Source: Saccopteryx bilineata (lineage: Eukaryota; Chordata; Mammalia; Chiroptera; Emballonuridae). From it: a DNA stretch of 64,000 nucleotides. Each line of letters opens with the position of its first letter. Position 1 is the first letter of the stretch. This document shows positions 48,055-59,436 of this stretch, piece after piece. The notes beneath the pieces are model-generated. The model had not been told where the DNA came from. It did no database searches and saw nothing but the letters and a program-made list of their open reading frames with translations. Made by a program: the position numbers and the translations under genes. The stretch covers positions 93,466,740 to 93,530,739 of the forward strand of contig NC_089491.1 in NCBI RefSeq assembly GCF_036850765.1, given 5' to 3'.

Positions 48055-48845
48055 ATTGAAACATAATAGCTCAGTGATTTTTTAGTAGTAAGACTATCAA
48101 TAAATATTAGAATATTAATTTTAACTACAATCATTATTCTTAAGATATAAGATAGCATTTTCCATTTTACATGTTTTCAATAGTAGAGAATGAAACTTGT
48201 CAATGATGCTGGAAATTTAAGTATCTTGTAATAAATTTTATATGACTTTATGGCCCACCTCAGGAAGAATGTTAGTTGTTCACTACTCCTATTTCACATT
48301 AATATATACACTGTGTACTCTTCAAAAGATATATATTTAACATGCCCACTATTATGATATTGAGAAGACTATAGTAATTAACCTGCCCTATCTCTTCCCT
48401 AATAAGAGTATGAAGTTCTCACTTCAATAGTTCAAAACTTTTGCTGTACTGGAAGTGTAGCAGTTTTAGTTCAACAAAGACTCACAATTTAAAACTGAAG
48501 TCCCAGGGCTCAGTTCTTTAGTGTTATTGTATGCTCCATTTGCATCTTCTTCCCCACAATTTTTACACTGAAAAAACAACAATAAACTCATCAAAATCTC
48601 ATAACATGCATAGCTTTTCCATTCATTAACCCCTCTAACTGAATATAAATGACTGTACCTAAGGCATACATGAGTTAGGCAATAGAAAAATACCCAAGCA
48701 CAAATAGAAAGCAGTGAAAATACATTTTTCTCCATGTAAAATAGAAAACATCATGATAATCATAATATAGGTAGAAATAATCATAATGTTTTACCGTTGT
48801 TGAAATAAAATAATAAGGTGCTTTCTGAAACTTTTAAAACCTATT
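48055..48845. other. AT-rich sequence, no feature recognised
   Basis: A reversed 89-codon frame at 48466-48735 has no recognisable domain and no supporting context. Confidence 0.45.
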
Positions 48846-48988
48846 TCCTTTATTGATTTTAGAGAGAGAGAAAGGGAGAGAGAGACAGGAACATCAATCT
48901 GTTTTTGTATATGCCTTGATCCTAGATCAAATTGGCAACCTCTGTGCTTTGGGACGATGCTGTAACCAACTGAGCTATTCAGCCAGGG
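48846..48988 (-). mobile_element. VES-type SINE, old class
   Basis: Left end tttattgattttagagagag, central caacctctgtgctttgggac, reversed head taaccaactgagctattcag then ccagggc: the classical VES layout with an AACTGAGCTA head. Confidence 0.85.
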
Positions 48989-49038
48989 CTTTAAGGTGAT
49001 TTTTTATTTTGTCACTTTCTATGAAAAAAAATGTTTGG

Positions 49039-49379
49039 GCCCTGGCCGGTTGGCTCAGCGGTAGAGCGTCAGCCTGGTGTGCAGGAGTCCCGGGTTCGAT
49101 TCCCGGCCAGGGCACACAGGAGAAGCGCCCATCTGCTTCTCTACCCATCCCCCTCTCCTTCTTCTCTGTCTCTCCCTTCCCCTCCCGCAGCCGAGGCTCC
49201 ATTGGAGCAAAGATAACCCACGCGCTGGGGATGGCTCTGTGGCCTCTGCCTCAGGCGCTAGAATGGCTCTGGATGCAACAGAGCAATGCCCCAGAGGGGC
49301 AGAACATCGCCCCCTGGTGGGCATGCCGGGTGGATCCTGGTCGGGCGCATGCAGGAGTCTGTCTGAAAAATGGAAAAAA
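49039..49379 (+). mobile_element. VES-type SINE, long class, well preserved
   Basis: Intact head, B box gggttcgattcccgg and body. It ends early at gtctgtctgaaaaatgg, without the usual cagcttcagaaaaat block. Only a weak A-rich duplication (aaaaaaaatg) can be seen. Confidence 0.88.
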
Positions 49380-49394
49380 AATGGTAACATATGT

Positions 49395-50635
49395 TTAAAT
49401 GCTATGAATAGGACCACTTGTGAATGGAAGATTGAAAGGCAACCACTATTTCTTTTCTCATTCTTTCCTTTCCTCCCTCCTTTTTGTTCCCTTCTTTCCC
49501 TCCTTTCCATCATTTCTTTATTTAATTCTTTTTAAGAAGCACTGTATTCCCAAACCATTGATACACTGCAACTTGTAAAAAAGCTTAACCTAGATTTATG
49601 TGGTACCTAATAGCAACAAGGAGAGAGGTACACTACTCTTCAATGTTTTTGCCATCTTCTTATGAAAAAATTTGTTAAGAAAAAGATATAATATGGAATA
49701 AATATAGAAAAATAAAATTCTCCAAGCCAAAATCTCAATTTAAGAGGAAAACAATAAAGTTATTCAACGGCTTAAGGAAGTTCTCAAAGAAGGTGATATT
49801 TTACTGAGCCCTTAATGGGTAAAAGTAGGAGTTTTCCAGGTTAACAGGTGTAGAAAAAAAATTCAGACAGAAAAAACAGAGGTAAGATACTAAAATCCAG
49901 TTTCTTTCAGGAAGGTCTGTGTCAGCACATCAAAAACCTGGCTGAACTATAGAATTAGGAACAGCTGGAGAGCTTTAAAAAATGTTTTAAATGCATGTCA
50001 TTTCTTCACTCTAGGACTAACAAATCAGAATCTCTTATTTTAGGGAGTAGAGACTGACGATCTATGTTTAAACTAATTTCTAAAATGCTGATGATAATAA
50101 TAGACATTTACAAACTATTGCTGAAAGTATTCACTATCTCTAAAATATAAGTATGTAGGTGGGAATGTAGGAATGGGTAATAGTAGAGAGAAGTAAGAAA
50201 CTAAGAAGCATCATAAATGTTTTTATTAAATTCTTACAACCACCCTGAGATGGAGCACTATTTCAGCCACCTATGATATATGAAAAGTTGGCAGATTTAG
50301 TGTCACTAAAAAACAGCTACTATGAGCTCAATCAGGAAGATCACTGGGCATAAGCCAAGTTGGGTAGGTTGATATTGTTGGTTCTAAGCAAGATTGAGGT
50401 ATAAATGGTACATGATGGCAGAACCATTAAAAAAGCCTTGAACTTGTATACTGGGACTCAAATGTAGAGCTCTAAGGCAGCATTATAAAGGTTTATTGTC
50501 ACTCAGTTACACTTTTTAAGTGTCTGTATAATTGGTAATTTTATCACCACCTTTACTGCTTTCATCTTAGTCCAAGTACCATTACCCCTTGTTTTGACTA
50601 TTGTAATAGTTTCTTTGTTGTTCATCTGCTTACTT
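49395..50635. other. AT-rich sequence with a CT-rich patch
   Basis: A CT-rich low-complexity patch lies at 49440-49515. Nothing else is recognised. Confidence 0.5.
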
Positions 50636-51065
50636 AAAAACCTCTACTCTAAACTCTGTAGAACCACCAGAAGAATTATTTCATTGCAAACTTAGATCAT
50701 GACACTTCTTTGTTCAAAACTTGTCATAGATTTCCCATCACACTTGAATAAAACTCAGAGTTGTAACTTTGCCTAAATAATCCCTGAACAATTTCTCTCT
50801 TGTATTTTACCATTCCCCAAATATTTACCTCAGCATGACCACATTTCCCTGCCTGATATTCCTGCACTGCTCATGCATGTTGCTACTTTGGGGGACTTGC
50901 ACATATTACTCTGTTTGTTTGGAAGGTTTTCCCCAAAAATATCACCCAGGTCATTCATTCATCTTTTTTTCATGTCACTGTTGTAATGTTGCTTTATCAT
51001 ACATGGTGGTTCTCTTACTACCTTATGAAAAGAGGACAAACTTGATGAGAATTCATATCACCTAA
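50636..51065 (+). repeat. Probable LINE-2 remnant
   Basis: The layout cttcactgctc-like, gcacatattactctgtttgt, ttggaaggttttccccaaaa, gtcattcattcatctttttt follows the L2 3' region (which ends in a 'Cys-rich exonized' stretch common in mammals). Very diverged. Confidence 0.45.
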
Positions 51066-51106
51066 ATGTGTCTTATTTTTCTTTATAATTATTTGCCCTC
51101 CCTCCA

Positions 51107-51230
51107 CATGATCTGTGGTGGCACAGTGGATTAAGCATCGACCTGGAATGCTGAGGTCACCAGTTTGAAACCCCAGACTTACCTGGTCAAGGTAAGCACA
51201 TATGGGAGTTGATGCTCTCTGCTTTTCCCC

Positions 51231-51271
<41 letters not shown>

Positions 51272-51285
51272 AGAATGAATAAAAA
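51107..51285 (+). mobile_element. VES-type SINE, short class with long (CT)n
   Basis: Head atgatctgtggtggcacagt, body catatgggagttgatgctct, then about 18 CT units (51234-51271) and taagaatgaataaaaac. Confidence 0.85.
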
Positions 51286-51310
51286 CATGCAATTCTTAAT
51301 GCCATGTTTA

Positions 51311-51503
51311 TTTTTAAAGAAAGATATTTTTATTGATTGATTTTAGAGGAAGAGGAAGGAACACACACACAGAGACATTGATTAGTTGTTCCACTTATTT
51401 ATACTGTCATTGGTTGATTCTTGCATGTTCCCTGACCTGGAATCAATACCAAAACCTCAGCATGTCCTAACAATGCTCTAACCAAATGAGCTAGCCAGCC
51501 AGG
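51311..51503 (-). mobile_element. VES-type SINE, old class
   Basis: Classical reversed layout: tttttattgattgattttag, ttgttccacttatttatact, then aaccaaatgagctagccagc and cagggc. The flank atgttta (51304-51310 and 51509-51515) fits a short duplication. Confidence 0.85.
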
Positions 51504-51769
51504 GCCTGATGTTTACTTTTTTATTGTCTGCCTTCCCTTCAATTTCATCTCTATAGGCAGGGCATTCTGCTTCCACTGTATATTGCTACATCTCTAAGCA
51601 CAGTGTCCAGCACATAATCATAATAAATATTTGGTAGATAAAATAAATAAAAAAGTAAATAACATGTCAAGAGCTTACAAATGACTAGAGGTCATGAATG
51701 AAAACAGAGAGCTGGATGAATAGAAAGGATACAGTATACACAGAATATAACTTTAAAAGTTTGGTTGAC

Positions 51770-52155
51770 TTAACATAATGAGTCAGAGAAAGACAAGTAT
51801 CATGTGATTTCATTCATCTGTGGAATTTAATGAACACAATAAACAGCAAGCCACATAAAAACAGATTCATACATAGACAGCAGTCTGGCAGCTATTGGCT
51901 AAGTGAGAGGGATGAAAGGATTGAATAAAAAAGAACAAAAAAAGAAAGAAAGACCTCGTATACACTGACAACATTCTGGTGATTGTCAAAGAGGGATCAA
52001 GGTCTAGGGGGAGATAAATGGTGATGAATGAAGGCTTGACTTGAGGGGTATAAACACATAATATAGTGCAAAGAGATGAGTTGTAAAACTGGGCACCTGA
52101 AACCTCTAAATTTATGTTAACTAGTGCCATCCTAATACATTTAATTAAAAAAGAA
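51770..52155 (+). mobile_element. L1 3' end fragment
   Basis: Order acttaacataatgagtcaga, atcatgtgatttcattcatc, ggcacctgaaacctctaaat, gccatcctaatacatttaat matches the L1 3' UTR, with a small A-rich expansion near 51926-51952. Confidence 0.8.
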
Positions 52156-52298
52156 AATAAATGTATAACAGGATGATGGAAAAAGGGATGCATGTGTAGG
52201 GCAGTCACGGAAAGCAGAATAAAAGCAAAACAGGAGACAGGGCATTTGAAGTAGGTAAGGATCAGCAAACTCTACTGCCATAGAAACCCCAGAAAATT

Positions 52299-52655
52299 TT
52301 TTTAATATAAATAAATTTTTATTTTAATGGGGTGACATCAATAAATCAGGGTACATATATTCAAAGAAAATATGTCCAGGTTATCTTGTCATTCAATTCT
52401 GTTGTATACCTATCACCCAAAGTCAGATTGTCCTCCATCACCTTCCATCTAGTTTTCTTTGTGACCCTCCCCCACCCCTCCCCCTCTCTCTCCTTCCCTC
52501 CCCCCGCCCCCCATAACCACCACACTCCTGTTCATGTCTCTTAGTCTTGTTTTTATGTCTTACCAATGTATGGAATCCTGCAGTTCTTGTTTTTTTCTGA
52601 TTTACTTATTTCACTCCGTATAATGTTATCAAGATCCCACCATTTTGTTGTAAGT
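52299..52655 (-). mobile_element. L1 3' end fragment with target duplication
   Basis: A reversed L1 3' UTR beginning aataaatttttattttaatg and containing a C-rich stretch at 52466-52512. Flanks gaaaccccagaaaatt (52283-52298) and gaaacctcataaaatt (52656-52671) match at 14/16. Confidence 0.85.
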
Positions 52656-52671
52656 GAAACCTCATAAAATT

Positions 52672-53450
52672 CCACGTGGTGCAGAGGGAATCCTTAGTAC
52701 CTACATGGCCTTTTATTTGAGAAGAGTGAGGCCTGTTAATTCATATGGCAATACTGGTGAAAATTACGGTAAGCCCCTTGGAACATTCCTTTATATGGCC
52801 CAAATAGAAGTGAAACAAAAATGACTACCAAACAATTAAGCCCTTGGAACATTTGCCTTTATTCTAAGAATATATTCCAAGACATAGAAAACAAATGCAT
52901 GGTTATTATTTGTTTCAACATTTATAGTCATGGAAAATGAAAATACCTAAATAAACAAGAGACTACCTTAATAAAATAAAGGAAAGTTTAAATACAACAA
53001 TTTTCAGCAATAAATTAGCATGTCTAATAATACTGAAAAATTCAAGCCAATATGGGCAAGAAGTACAGGAAAGTAAACTCTATGTAAGTTTTGAAGCAGA
53101 GTCGTAGTTATGTTCAGAATTGAAGTGTCTTAACAAGGAAGAATAATAAATTATTTTCTGTATTGATTTATAATCAAAATCCTAAAAAAAAGTGGGTGGA
53201 ATTACAAGCAAATATCAAATAGAGTAAATAGAGTAAGAGAGAAAGAGTTTTCTATCCAACAATGGGACTAGAAATGCTTAATGCAAACCAATTGATCAAT
53301 ATTGGTGATACCATTGAGATGCTGCTTCTGTGGTTTTAATATTCTAACAGTGATTATAAAATCTTATGAAATGTATAAATAGCAATTGAAAAACTGTTAA
53401 TTTGAAAACAGTTTAATATTTGCTTACTGGTTAGCACAAAAAGTTAAAGA
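52672..53450. other. AT-rich sequence, no feature recognised
   Basis: No coding frame or named repeat was seen. Confidence 0.5.
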
Positions 53451-53458
53451 TCCTAAGG

Positions 53459-54303
53459 CAGTGTGGTTCCATAATGTGCGCCAGGTTGCACTGATGCACT
53501 CTAGAAGATTTCCAGGTGTGCCCTATGGTATTCCAGAGAAATATATGCTTGTTGGGGGACCAAAAAACCAACAGAGTTTTTGGAGTTTAGATTTGGGAGG
53601 ACAGAGGTGTGGGGAATTGGCTGTAAACTGACAGTCTGATTCACTTGCCTGATTAGGTTGCAAAAGGCTGTTAAGATGTGGTGCTGGATTGTTTACACTA
53701 CCCCCCATGTTCTCTGAAAGACTGGAGGAAAGTTTCTTCTATCCTTTGTTTGGTGTAAAATTAAGATGATATGTATGGTGGGGGTTTTCTGCACTCAGCA
53801 CAATTAAGAGCAAAAAGAGAGGAATTCTTCAATGTATTGAAGAGGAAATGAGAGTTTGCCTTTCAAATATATGTTCAAACATTGAAGAAATCGCTAGGAC
53901 ACATCAGGCTCATGTTTCTCATAAACACAAGAATAAAAAAACTTAGCATATTCACACCAGGACCTGCCAAATTTACTAAATCTTGCTAAGAATGTATCTA
54001 TATATATAAAAAGATAACTTTTTTGTGAGTTTTTTTATTTTTTAATCCCTCTTTTTTACAAATTCGAAAAAGTATAACTCAAAAAATGTAACATAAAAAT
54101 GTTTTTGAATGTCAGAATAAATTTAATTTTGTTGTATTTATTTTGTTTAATTACCATAAAAGCATGCTTGGACTTTATATTTTTTCCTTTAATATTTGAC
54201 TTAATTGTTATAACATATTTCTCAGAAATTTGTATATAGTACACTTACAATTATTTGTAGAATTTTAAATGTGCTCTGACTTCAAAAAATTTGAGAACCA
54301 CTG
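53459..54303 (+). mobile_element. Charlie-like hAT DNA transposon, internally deleted
   Basis: The right end is gagaaccactg (reverse of CAGTGGTTCTC), and the left end is cagtgtggttcc. The 8-bp duplications are tcctaagg (53451-53458) and tcctaaga (54304-54311), 7/8. At 845 bp it is far shorter than an autonomous element but keeps a transposase tail remnant near 53825-53925. Confidence 0.85.
53825..53925 (+). pseudogene. hAT transposase C-terminal remnant
   Basis: The frame through gaagaggaaatgagagtttg reads EEEMRVCLSNI and then ...IEEIARTHQAHVSH, the ending shared by Charlie-group hAT transposases and their domesticated ZBED/FAM200 relatives. Only the last ~30 residues survive, without the zinc finger or catalytic residues, so it cannot act. 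Confidence 0.7.
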
Positions 54304-54336
54304 TCCTAAGATACTGTCATTAAAAAAGAAAAACAG

Positions 54337-54640
54337 TGGCCCTGGACAATTGGCTCAGTGCATAGAGCAATGGCCTGGCACGGGGACATCCAGGGTTTGA
54401 CTCCCAGTCAGGGCACACAGGAGAAGTGACTATCTGCTTCTCTTCCCCTCCTGGAGCCAGTGGCTCAACCAGTCCAAGCATTGGCCTTAAGTGCTGAGGA
54501 TAGCTTGGTTTGTTCGAGCATCAGCTACAGATGGGGGTTGCCAGGTGGATTCTCTGGTCAGGGCACATGTGGGTATCTGTCTCTTTATCTCCCCTCCTCT
54601 CAATTAAAAATAATAAGAAGAAATAAATAAAGAAAAAAGG
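54337..54640 (+). mobile_element. VES-type SINE, long class, diverged
   Basis: Head tggccctggacaattggctc, B-box-like gggtttgactcc, shortened body, and tail ctcaattaaaaataataaga. No clear duplication was found. Confidence 0.8.
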
Positions 54641-54644
54641 AAGT

Positions 54645-55300
54645 ACAATCACAGCCTCCTTTGTCCATCCTGGTTGACAGAAATGACCACCACAGAGCAT
54701 TATGTGTAAGCAGTAGTTTTTTAGGGATATGCTTTCCCAGAGGACAAAGGAGATGGAATACATAGATATTAATGTGCAATGAGAACTGGAGAACCTTTGG
54801 ACATTTATAGTGAAAAGTTGAATTTTTTCTGTTTTTCTCTATTTTCTTCCCTTCTTTCTCTTTCTAACAAGATTCTTTCGGCAGGAAATATTTGACTTGA
54901 GAGACTATTTAGATGAAATATGTGTAAAGTTTCAAATTCTTGCCTGATAAATGAGACAAGACTATTTCTAGATAATGAAGATCTTGAGTTCATAAATATA
55001 ACCTGTGTGTTCCATAGATATTTGTTCAATGTTACACATGTCCTCACATTTCTTGAGACACGTAAATCAGAAAAATAGTAAAGAAAAATTCAGAACCCCT
55101 TAACACTTCTATTTGTCACAGAACACATCTTTTATTGTCATATTATCCGTTGCATTTATAACACTTAATGAGGCTTTTAGAATTCTGTCACTGCTTGAAA
55201 AGTAAAAACAAGGACAGTCACTTCTGCATCACTGAATGACACTCGCTTTCCTCTTGACATTCCTCGGTTCTGTTTTAAAAGCTCATTGTTCATAAAGTCT
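54645..55300. other. AT-rich sequence, no feature recognised
   Basis: No coding frame or named repeat was seen. Confidence 0.5.
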
Positions 55301-55320
55301 GATGATTCACACTTTTGAAA

Positions 55321-55567
55321 GTTTTTAATTTTGATGAAGTCCAGTTTATTTATTTATTTTTTTTAATTTTTTTTTAATTTATTTATTCATTTTTAGAGAG
55401 GAGAGAAAGAGGGAGAGAGAGGAGAGAGAGACAGAGAGAGAAGGGGGAAGGAGCTGGAAGCATCAACTCCCATATGTGCCTTGACCAGGCAAGCCTAGGG
55501 TTTTGAACCGGCAACCTCAGCATTTCCAGGTCGACGCTTTATCCACTGCGCCACCACAGGTCAGGCA
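55321..55567 (-). mobile_element. VES-type SINE (short class) carrying an L1-like 3' extension
   Basis: The SINE proper runs from about 55567 to 55355 on the minus strand, with head cctgacctgtggtggcgcag. Exact 19-bp duplications atgattcacacttttgaaa (55302-55320 and 55568-55586) enclose an additional ~33 bp at the 3' end. That extra piece reads aactggacttcatcaaaatt on the minus strand, a familiar L1 ORF2 stretch. The whole unit therefore appears to have inserted as one. Confidence 0.85.
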
Positions 55568-55586
55568 ATGATTCACACTTTTGAAA

Positions 55587-56447
55587 TATGCAATCAGCAC
55601 ATAAGAAACTTGGAAAATTTAAGTGAAAACTTGTTTTCAGTAAAATCCACATCATTACCTTTTTCTCCTCCTATTAATAACCCATAACCATTTACCCAAG
55701 ATTAAACCTTAAGTCATGTGACTTATATACAGAAAATAGGTTACATTTTCCAAACTAGGATATGGAGTCTATCAAGGAGTTAATGTTTATAATTTATTAA
55801 TTAGCGGTCCACCCACATTTGTGAAGACCATTCTCTTTAACGAGTGTTTTCATGAAAAACCTTGGAATAAAAACTGAGAAACAGATGTCTAAATGGCTTT
55901 ATCGATTGATTCAATGCTGAGATGTTTTGGTTATATTATCTTTTCATTTGGGTTCAAAATAGAGACTCTGAGTCTTAAAAAAAAGGGCTGTGAGACTGTT
56001 GCCTTCCCATTTCACACCTATGAGCAACACAAACAAGTAGGAAATGTTTATGTCTGTCTGTGGTGAAAAAAATAAAAATCACATGGAATAACAGTGATAA
56101 GGATTATTTCTCCCACAAGTTTCTCTGTTCAACCTGTGTGAGACCAGTGATATCCACTGTGGTTTTCATTTCTGTGGTCTTTTTGTATGTGACATCAATA
56201 TGTCACTTCTCTCCTCAGGCAAAGTTCTTGCATTGTGAAAAGAATCAAACATGTTCTAATAATATTTTATTGTACTGTTATTTATATATATAGCCATTTA
56301 ATAGAATACAATTAAATAGGATACAAAATAATTTTTACAAAATAAATATAAACAAGTTTCAATCATTTGCTTTATTTTATACTTTTCCCACTTCTTTTTA
56401 TATATGCTCTAATATATATAGGTTACCATGCCCTCTTCACAACCATT

Positions 56448-56481
<34 letters not shown>

Positions 56482-57838
56482 ATTTTTTCTCACTCCCACT
56501 CTCTCTCACACCCATGCACAAAACACATTACTTTGTTGCTATTTTCTCCAGGGTACTAGCATTATCTATTTGGAAATGGACATGGGAGAGAAAAGGGACA
56601 TAGACATTCAAACATTTATTTTACTTAGACAAGAAGAGTGTTTACTCAGTATAATAACTCAAAATGTTATTACAGAAAACTGCTGTTTCTAGCTTAAAAT
56701 GCTTTCTATAGGCACTTCTTGAAGTTAAGTTGTGGGATTTTGTTTTACAATGTCATGAAAATTTGAAAGTTATCTCTGTTGACACCAATGTTTATAAGGT
56801 TCCAAAATATGGCTTTTACTTAGGACTTATACCAAGTTGAGGACCTTACTTTTAAATTTTAAAGATGTCTCAAAAATCGTGTAAGTAATAAATTAGGACT
56901 GTGATTTTTAAAATAATAGGTTTTTGTACAAACACACACAAACTAAATCGAAACACTTCCAATTTAATCTTCCTTCATGGGTACTAAAAATAATTCACTG
57001 TGAATTTGCTAAGATTACTACTTAGACTCTCTCTTAAGGCAAAGGAAGCTATACATTAGAATATGCATATATACTTCAATTCTGTCAGTTTCCGTGAAGA
57101 ACAGTAAATAGTGGAAGCGTAAAAACAAACAAGAGAGAGAGAGAGAGATTATTGTATTGAATATAATCACTGCTTGGTGGTGAAATAATTATCGTACTCT
57201 AGATGCATGTACACTGGCTAATGCAATAGTGGATTTTATAAGTAAACTTGAAAGCATACAATTGAAAAACTTAGTTGAAGCAATTATGAAGAAGGACATA
57301 TAATATATTCTGAGGGAGTAGGCAATGAATGTTTTCAAAGGCCTGGCATTTGCATGGCACCATGATGCAAATGGTAGGGGATATAAAAAATTACTACCAC
57401 TGTTTTATTTTCTTTAACCTTCTTTCCTTCCCTTCAACTTGTTTCCTTTGTTTCTTCATTTCTTCCTGCCTTCTTTACATTCTTTTTAATGTAAAGTTTT
57501 AAAAGATAAAATAAAAAATTCATACGGAGTGTTAAAGACTCAGTTTTCTGTCTAAGGCTATATACTTATTCTGAGGTTCCCAGAATCCAGAAGCCTAATG
57601 AAAAAGACAAGCATATATAGTTAGTTTCATGGCTTTCAGTTTGAAGATTGAATTTTGCCTGTATCTCAAGGGAATCAAAATATTCATAAATTTTTAATTT
57701 TAGTTTGTTTTACTTTTTACCTCTCAAATTCCTATTTAAGTTATTTACATATATATATGTAATAATACGTAATATATATATGTAATAAATATATATATTT
57801 CCCTTTATTGGTAATCTCATTTAATTCATACATTGTTT
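55587..57838. other. AT-rich sequence with simple repeats
   Basis: It holds (CT)n at 56448-56500, a (GA)n at 57132-57150, a CTTT-rich patch near 57410-57485 and TA-rich runs near 57748-57802. No gene is recognised. Confidence 0.5.
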
Positions 57839-58255
57839 TCTTGTTTGTTTTTGTTTTGTTGTTGTTGTTCTCTGCCCATTTCTGCTCAGGGCTGACTTTA
57901 ACTGTTTTAGAATACTTTAACCAGTTGATTTAAATTCATTGTCTATGAAGTCCAAAGACTGGGCTTTCATAGTGACGAATTTTGTCAATTGACTATTTCT
58001 TTCCCTTTGAAAAGGGCATTTTATTTTCCTGTTTCTTTGTGTGATTTGTGGGGGCAATGTTTATTAAAAATTGTACAATTGAGTAACATAATTTGGTAAT
58101 TTTGAAAATCAAATTTTCTTTTTTTCCCAAGTTTCTTGTTTTTGATTTTTGAAGGCTGCAATCATACATTATTTTTGCCTGTGTTTAATTTTTATTTTTG
58201 GAAGGAAAACATATATTCTTTGTTGTGTGTTGTACATAAAGCTCTTATTCCTTTA

Positions 58256-58441
58256 AATTTATTTACTGATTAATTTAGGAAGACAGAGAGAGGAAGCGAG
58301 AGAGAGACCATTCATTCATTTGTTATTCTTAGTTGTGCATTTATTGTTTGCTTTCTGTATGTGCCCCGACCAGAGATCAAACCAGCAACCTTGGTGTTTG
58401 GAACTTTGTTCCAACCAGCTGAGCAATCAGGAAAGGCGAAC
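58256..58441 (-). mobile_element. VES-type SINE, old class
   Basis: Reversed layout with ttactgattaatttaggaag and head aaccagctgagcaatcagga. Flanks ctcttattccttta (58242-58255) and ctcctattccttta (58442-58455) match at 13/14. Confidence 0.88.
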
Positions 58442-58458
58442 CTCCTATTCCTTTAGCT

Positions 58459-58782
58459 CAAGGGTCGGGAATCTTTTTGGCTGAGAGAGCCATGAACGCC
58501 ACATATTTTAAAATGTAATTCCATGAGAGCCATACAACCACCCGTGTACATTACGCATTATCCAATAAAAATTTGGTGTTGTCCCAGAGGACAGCTGTGA
58601 TTGGCTCCAGCCACCCACAACCATGAACATGACAGTAGGAAATGAATAGATTGTAATACATTAGAATGTTTTATATTTTTAACGTTATTAATTTTTTTTT
58701 TTATCAAAGATTTGTCTGTGAGCCAGATGCAGCCATCAAAAGAGCCATATGTGGCTCGTGAGCCATAGGTTCCCAAACCCAG
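58459..58782 (-). mobile_element. Short non-autonomous hAT transposon, copy 3
   Basis: 324 bp, inverted relative to copies 1 and 2. Ends are caagggtcgggaatct and aggttcccaaacccag. Exact 8-bp duplications ctttagct lie at 58451-58458 and 58783-58790. The left duplication overlaps the right target duplication of the neighbouring SINE. Confidence 0.96.
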
Positions 58783-59436
58783 CTTTAGCTTATGATCAGC
58801 CCATATTTTCACAGAGCTTGCCTTGAATGCTGAGTTACAGCCAGTGAGAAGCTGGGGGCTTTCTCTTCTTTGTCTTGAACATACATATTGTACTGGGCAT
58901 GGGCATGGTTCTCTAAATCCCGCAACATACATGGGCATTGTTGAATCCCCTAATTTCTCTGAGAACTCCCTCCCCTGTTTTTCTTCCCACCTTTTAGAGG
59001 GTCTGTTTTGTCTCAATTGTAATCTTTTACTCAAAATGGTGTGAGTTTTTTGTTTACCTTTTAGTATTTTCAAGAAACCCCTACCACTTTCCCATCCTGA
59101 GTGGGTTCTGAAGTAGGTGAAACAGAGAGAGATAAGTGCAGTTTGTCAGTCCTTTTGGTAGTACTGGCACATGTTAAAATCGGCAAACACAATAATTCAT
59201 GAGTAAGGTCACTCTGCATCCTCTGGAACCAGGGATCAGGATCGCACACTTGTGATAGAGGCTGCTGTCTTCAACCTGCCAGAGCCCGGAGGGTCTGAGG
59301 CAAGAGCAAGTACAAAGGTTGTAAAGCTTTGCTACCAGTTTTAAGTTGCCATTTTCCTGATTCTGTGTTTAATTGGTTGCTGTAAACCTTCCACTGTTTT
59401 TTCAGAGTTCTGACCAAGCTGGTACTTACTGAATGT

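Larger units (their letters stand above)
57839..59430 (-). mobile_element. Possible ancient L1 5' region, split by a SINE and a hAT
   Basis: 57900-58240 (ttttcctgtttctttgtgtg, gtttattaaaaattgtacaa, gaaaatcaaattttcttttt) and 58795-59430 (gcccggagggtctgaggcaa, gtttaattggttgctgtaaa) resemble the older L1 5' UTR in reverse. Assignment rests on remembered family features only. Confidence 0.4.

Noticed and set aside
49055..49535. Frames of about 150 codons on both strands
   Set aside because: They are read through a long-class SINE and its flanks. The same peptides recur at other SINE copies (for example 17571-18017 and 61128-61571).
56448..56500. CT-rich tract as a possible regulatory site
   Set aside because: It looks like an ordinary simple repeat, with no promoter context.
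58558..59073. 171-codon minus-strand frame
   Set aside because: It spans the hAT copy 3 boundary into unrelated sequence, so it is a chance fusion.
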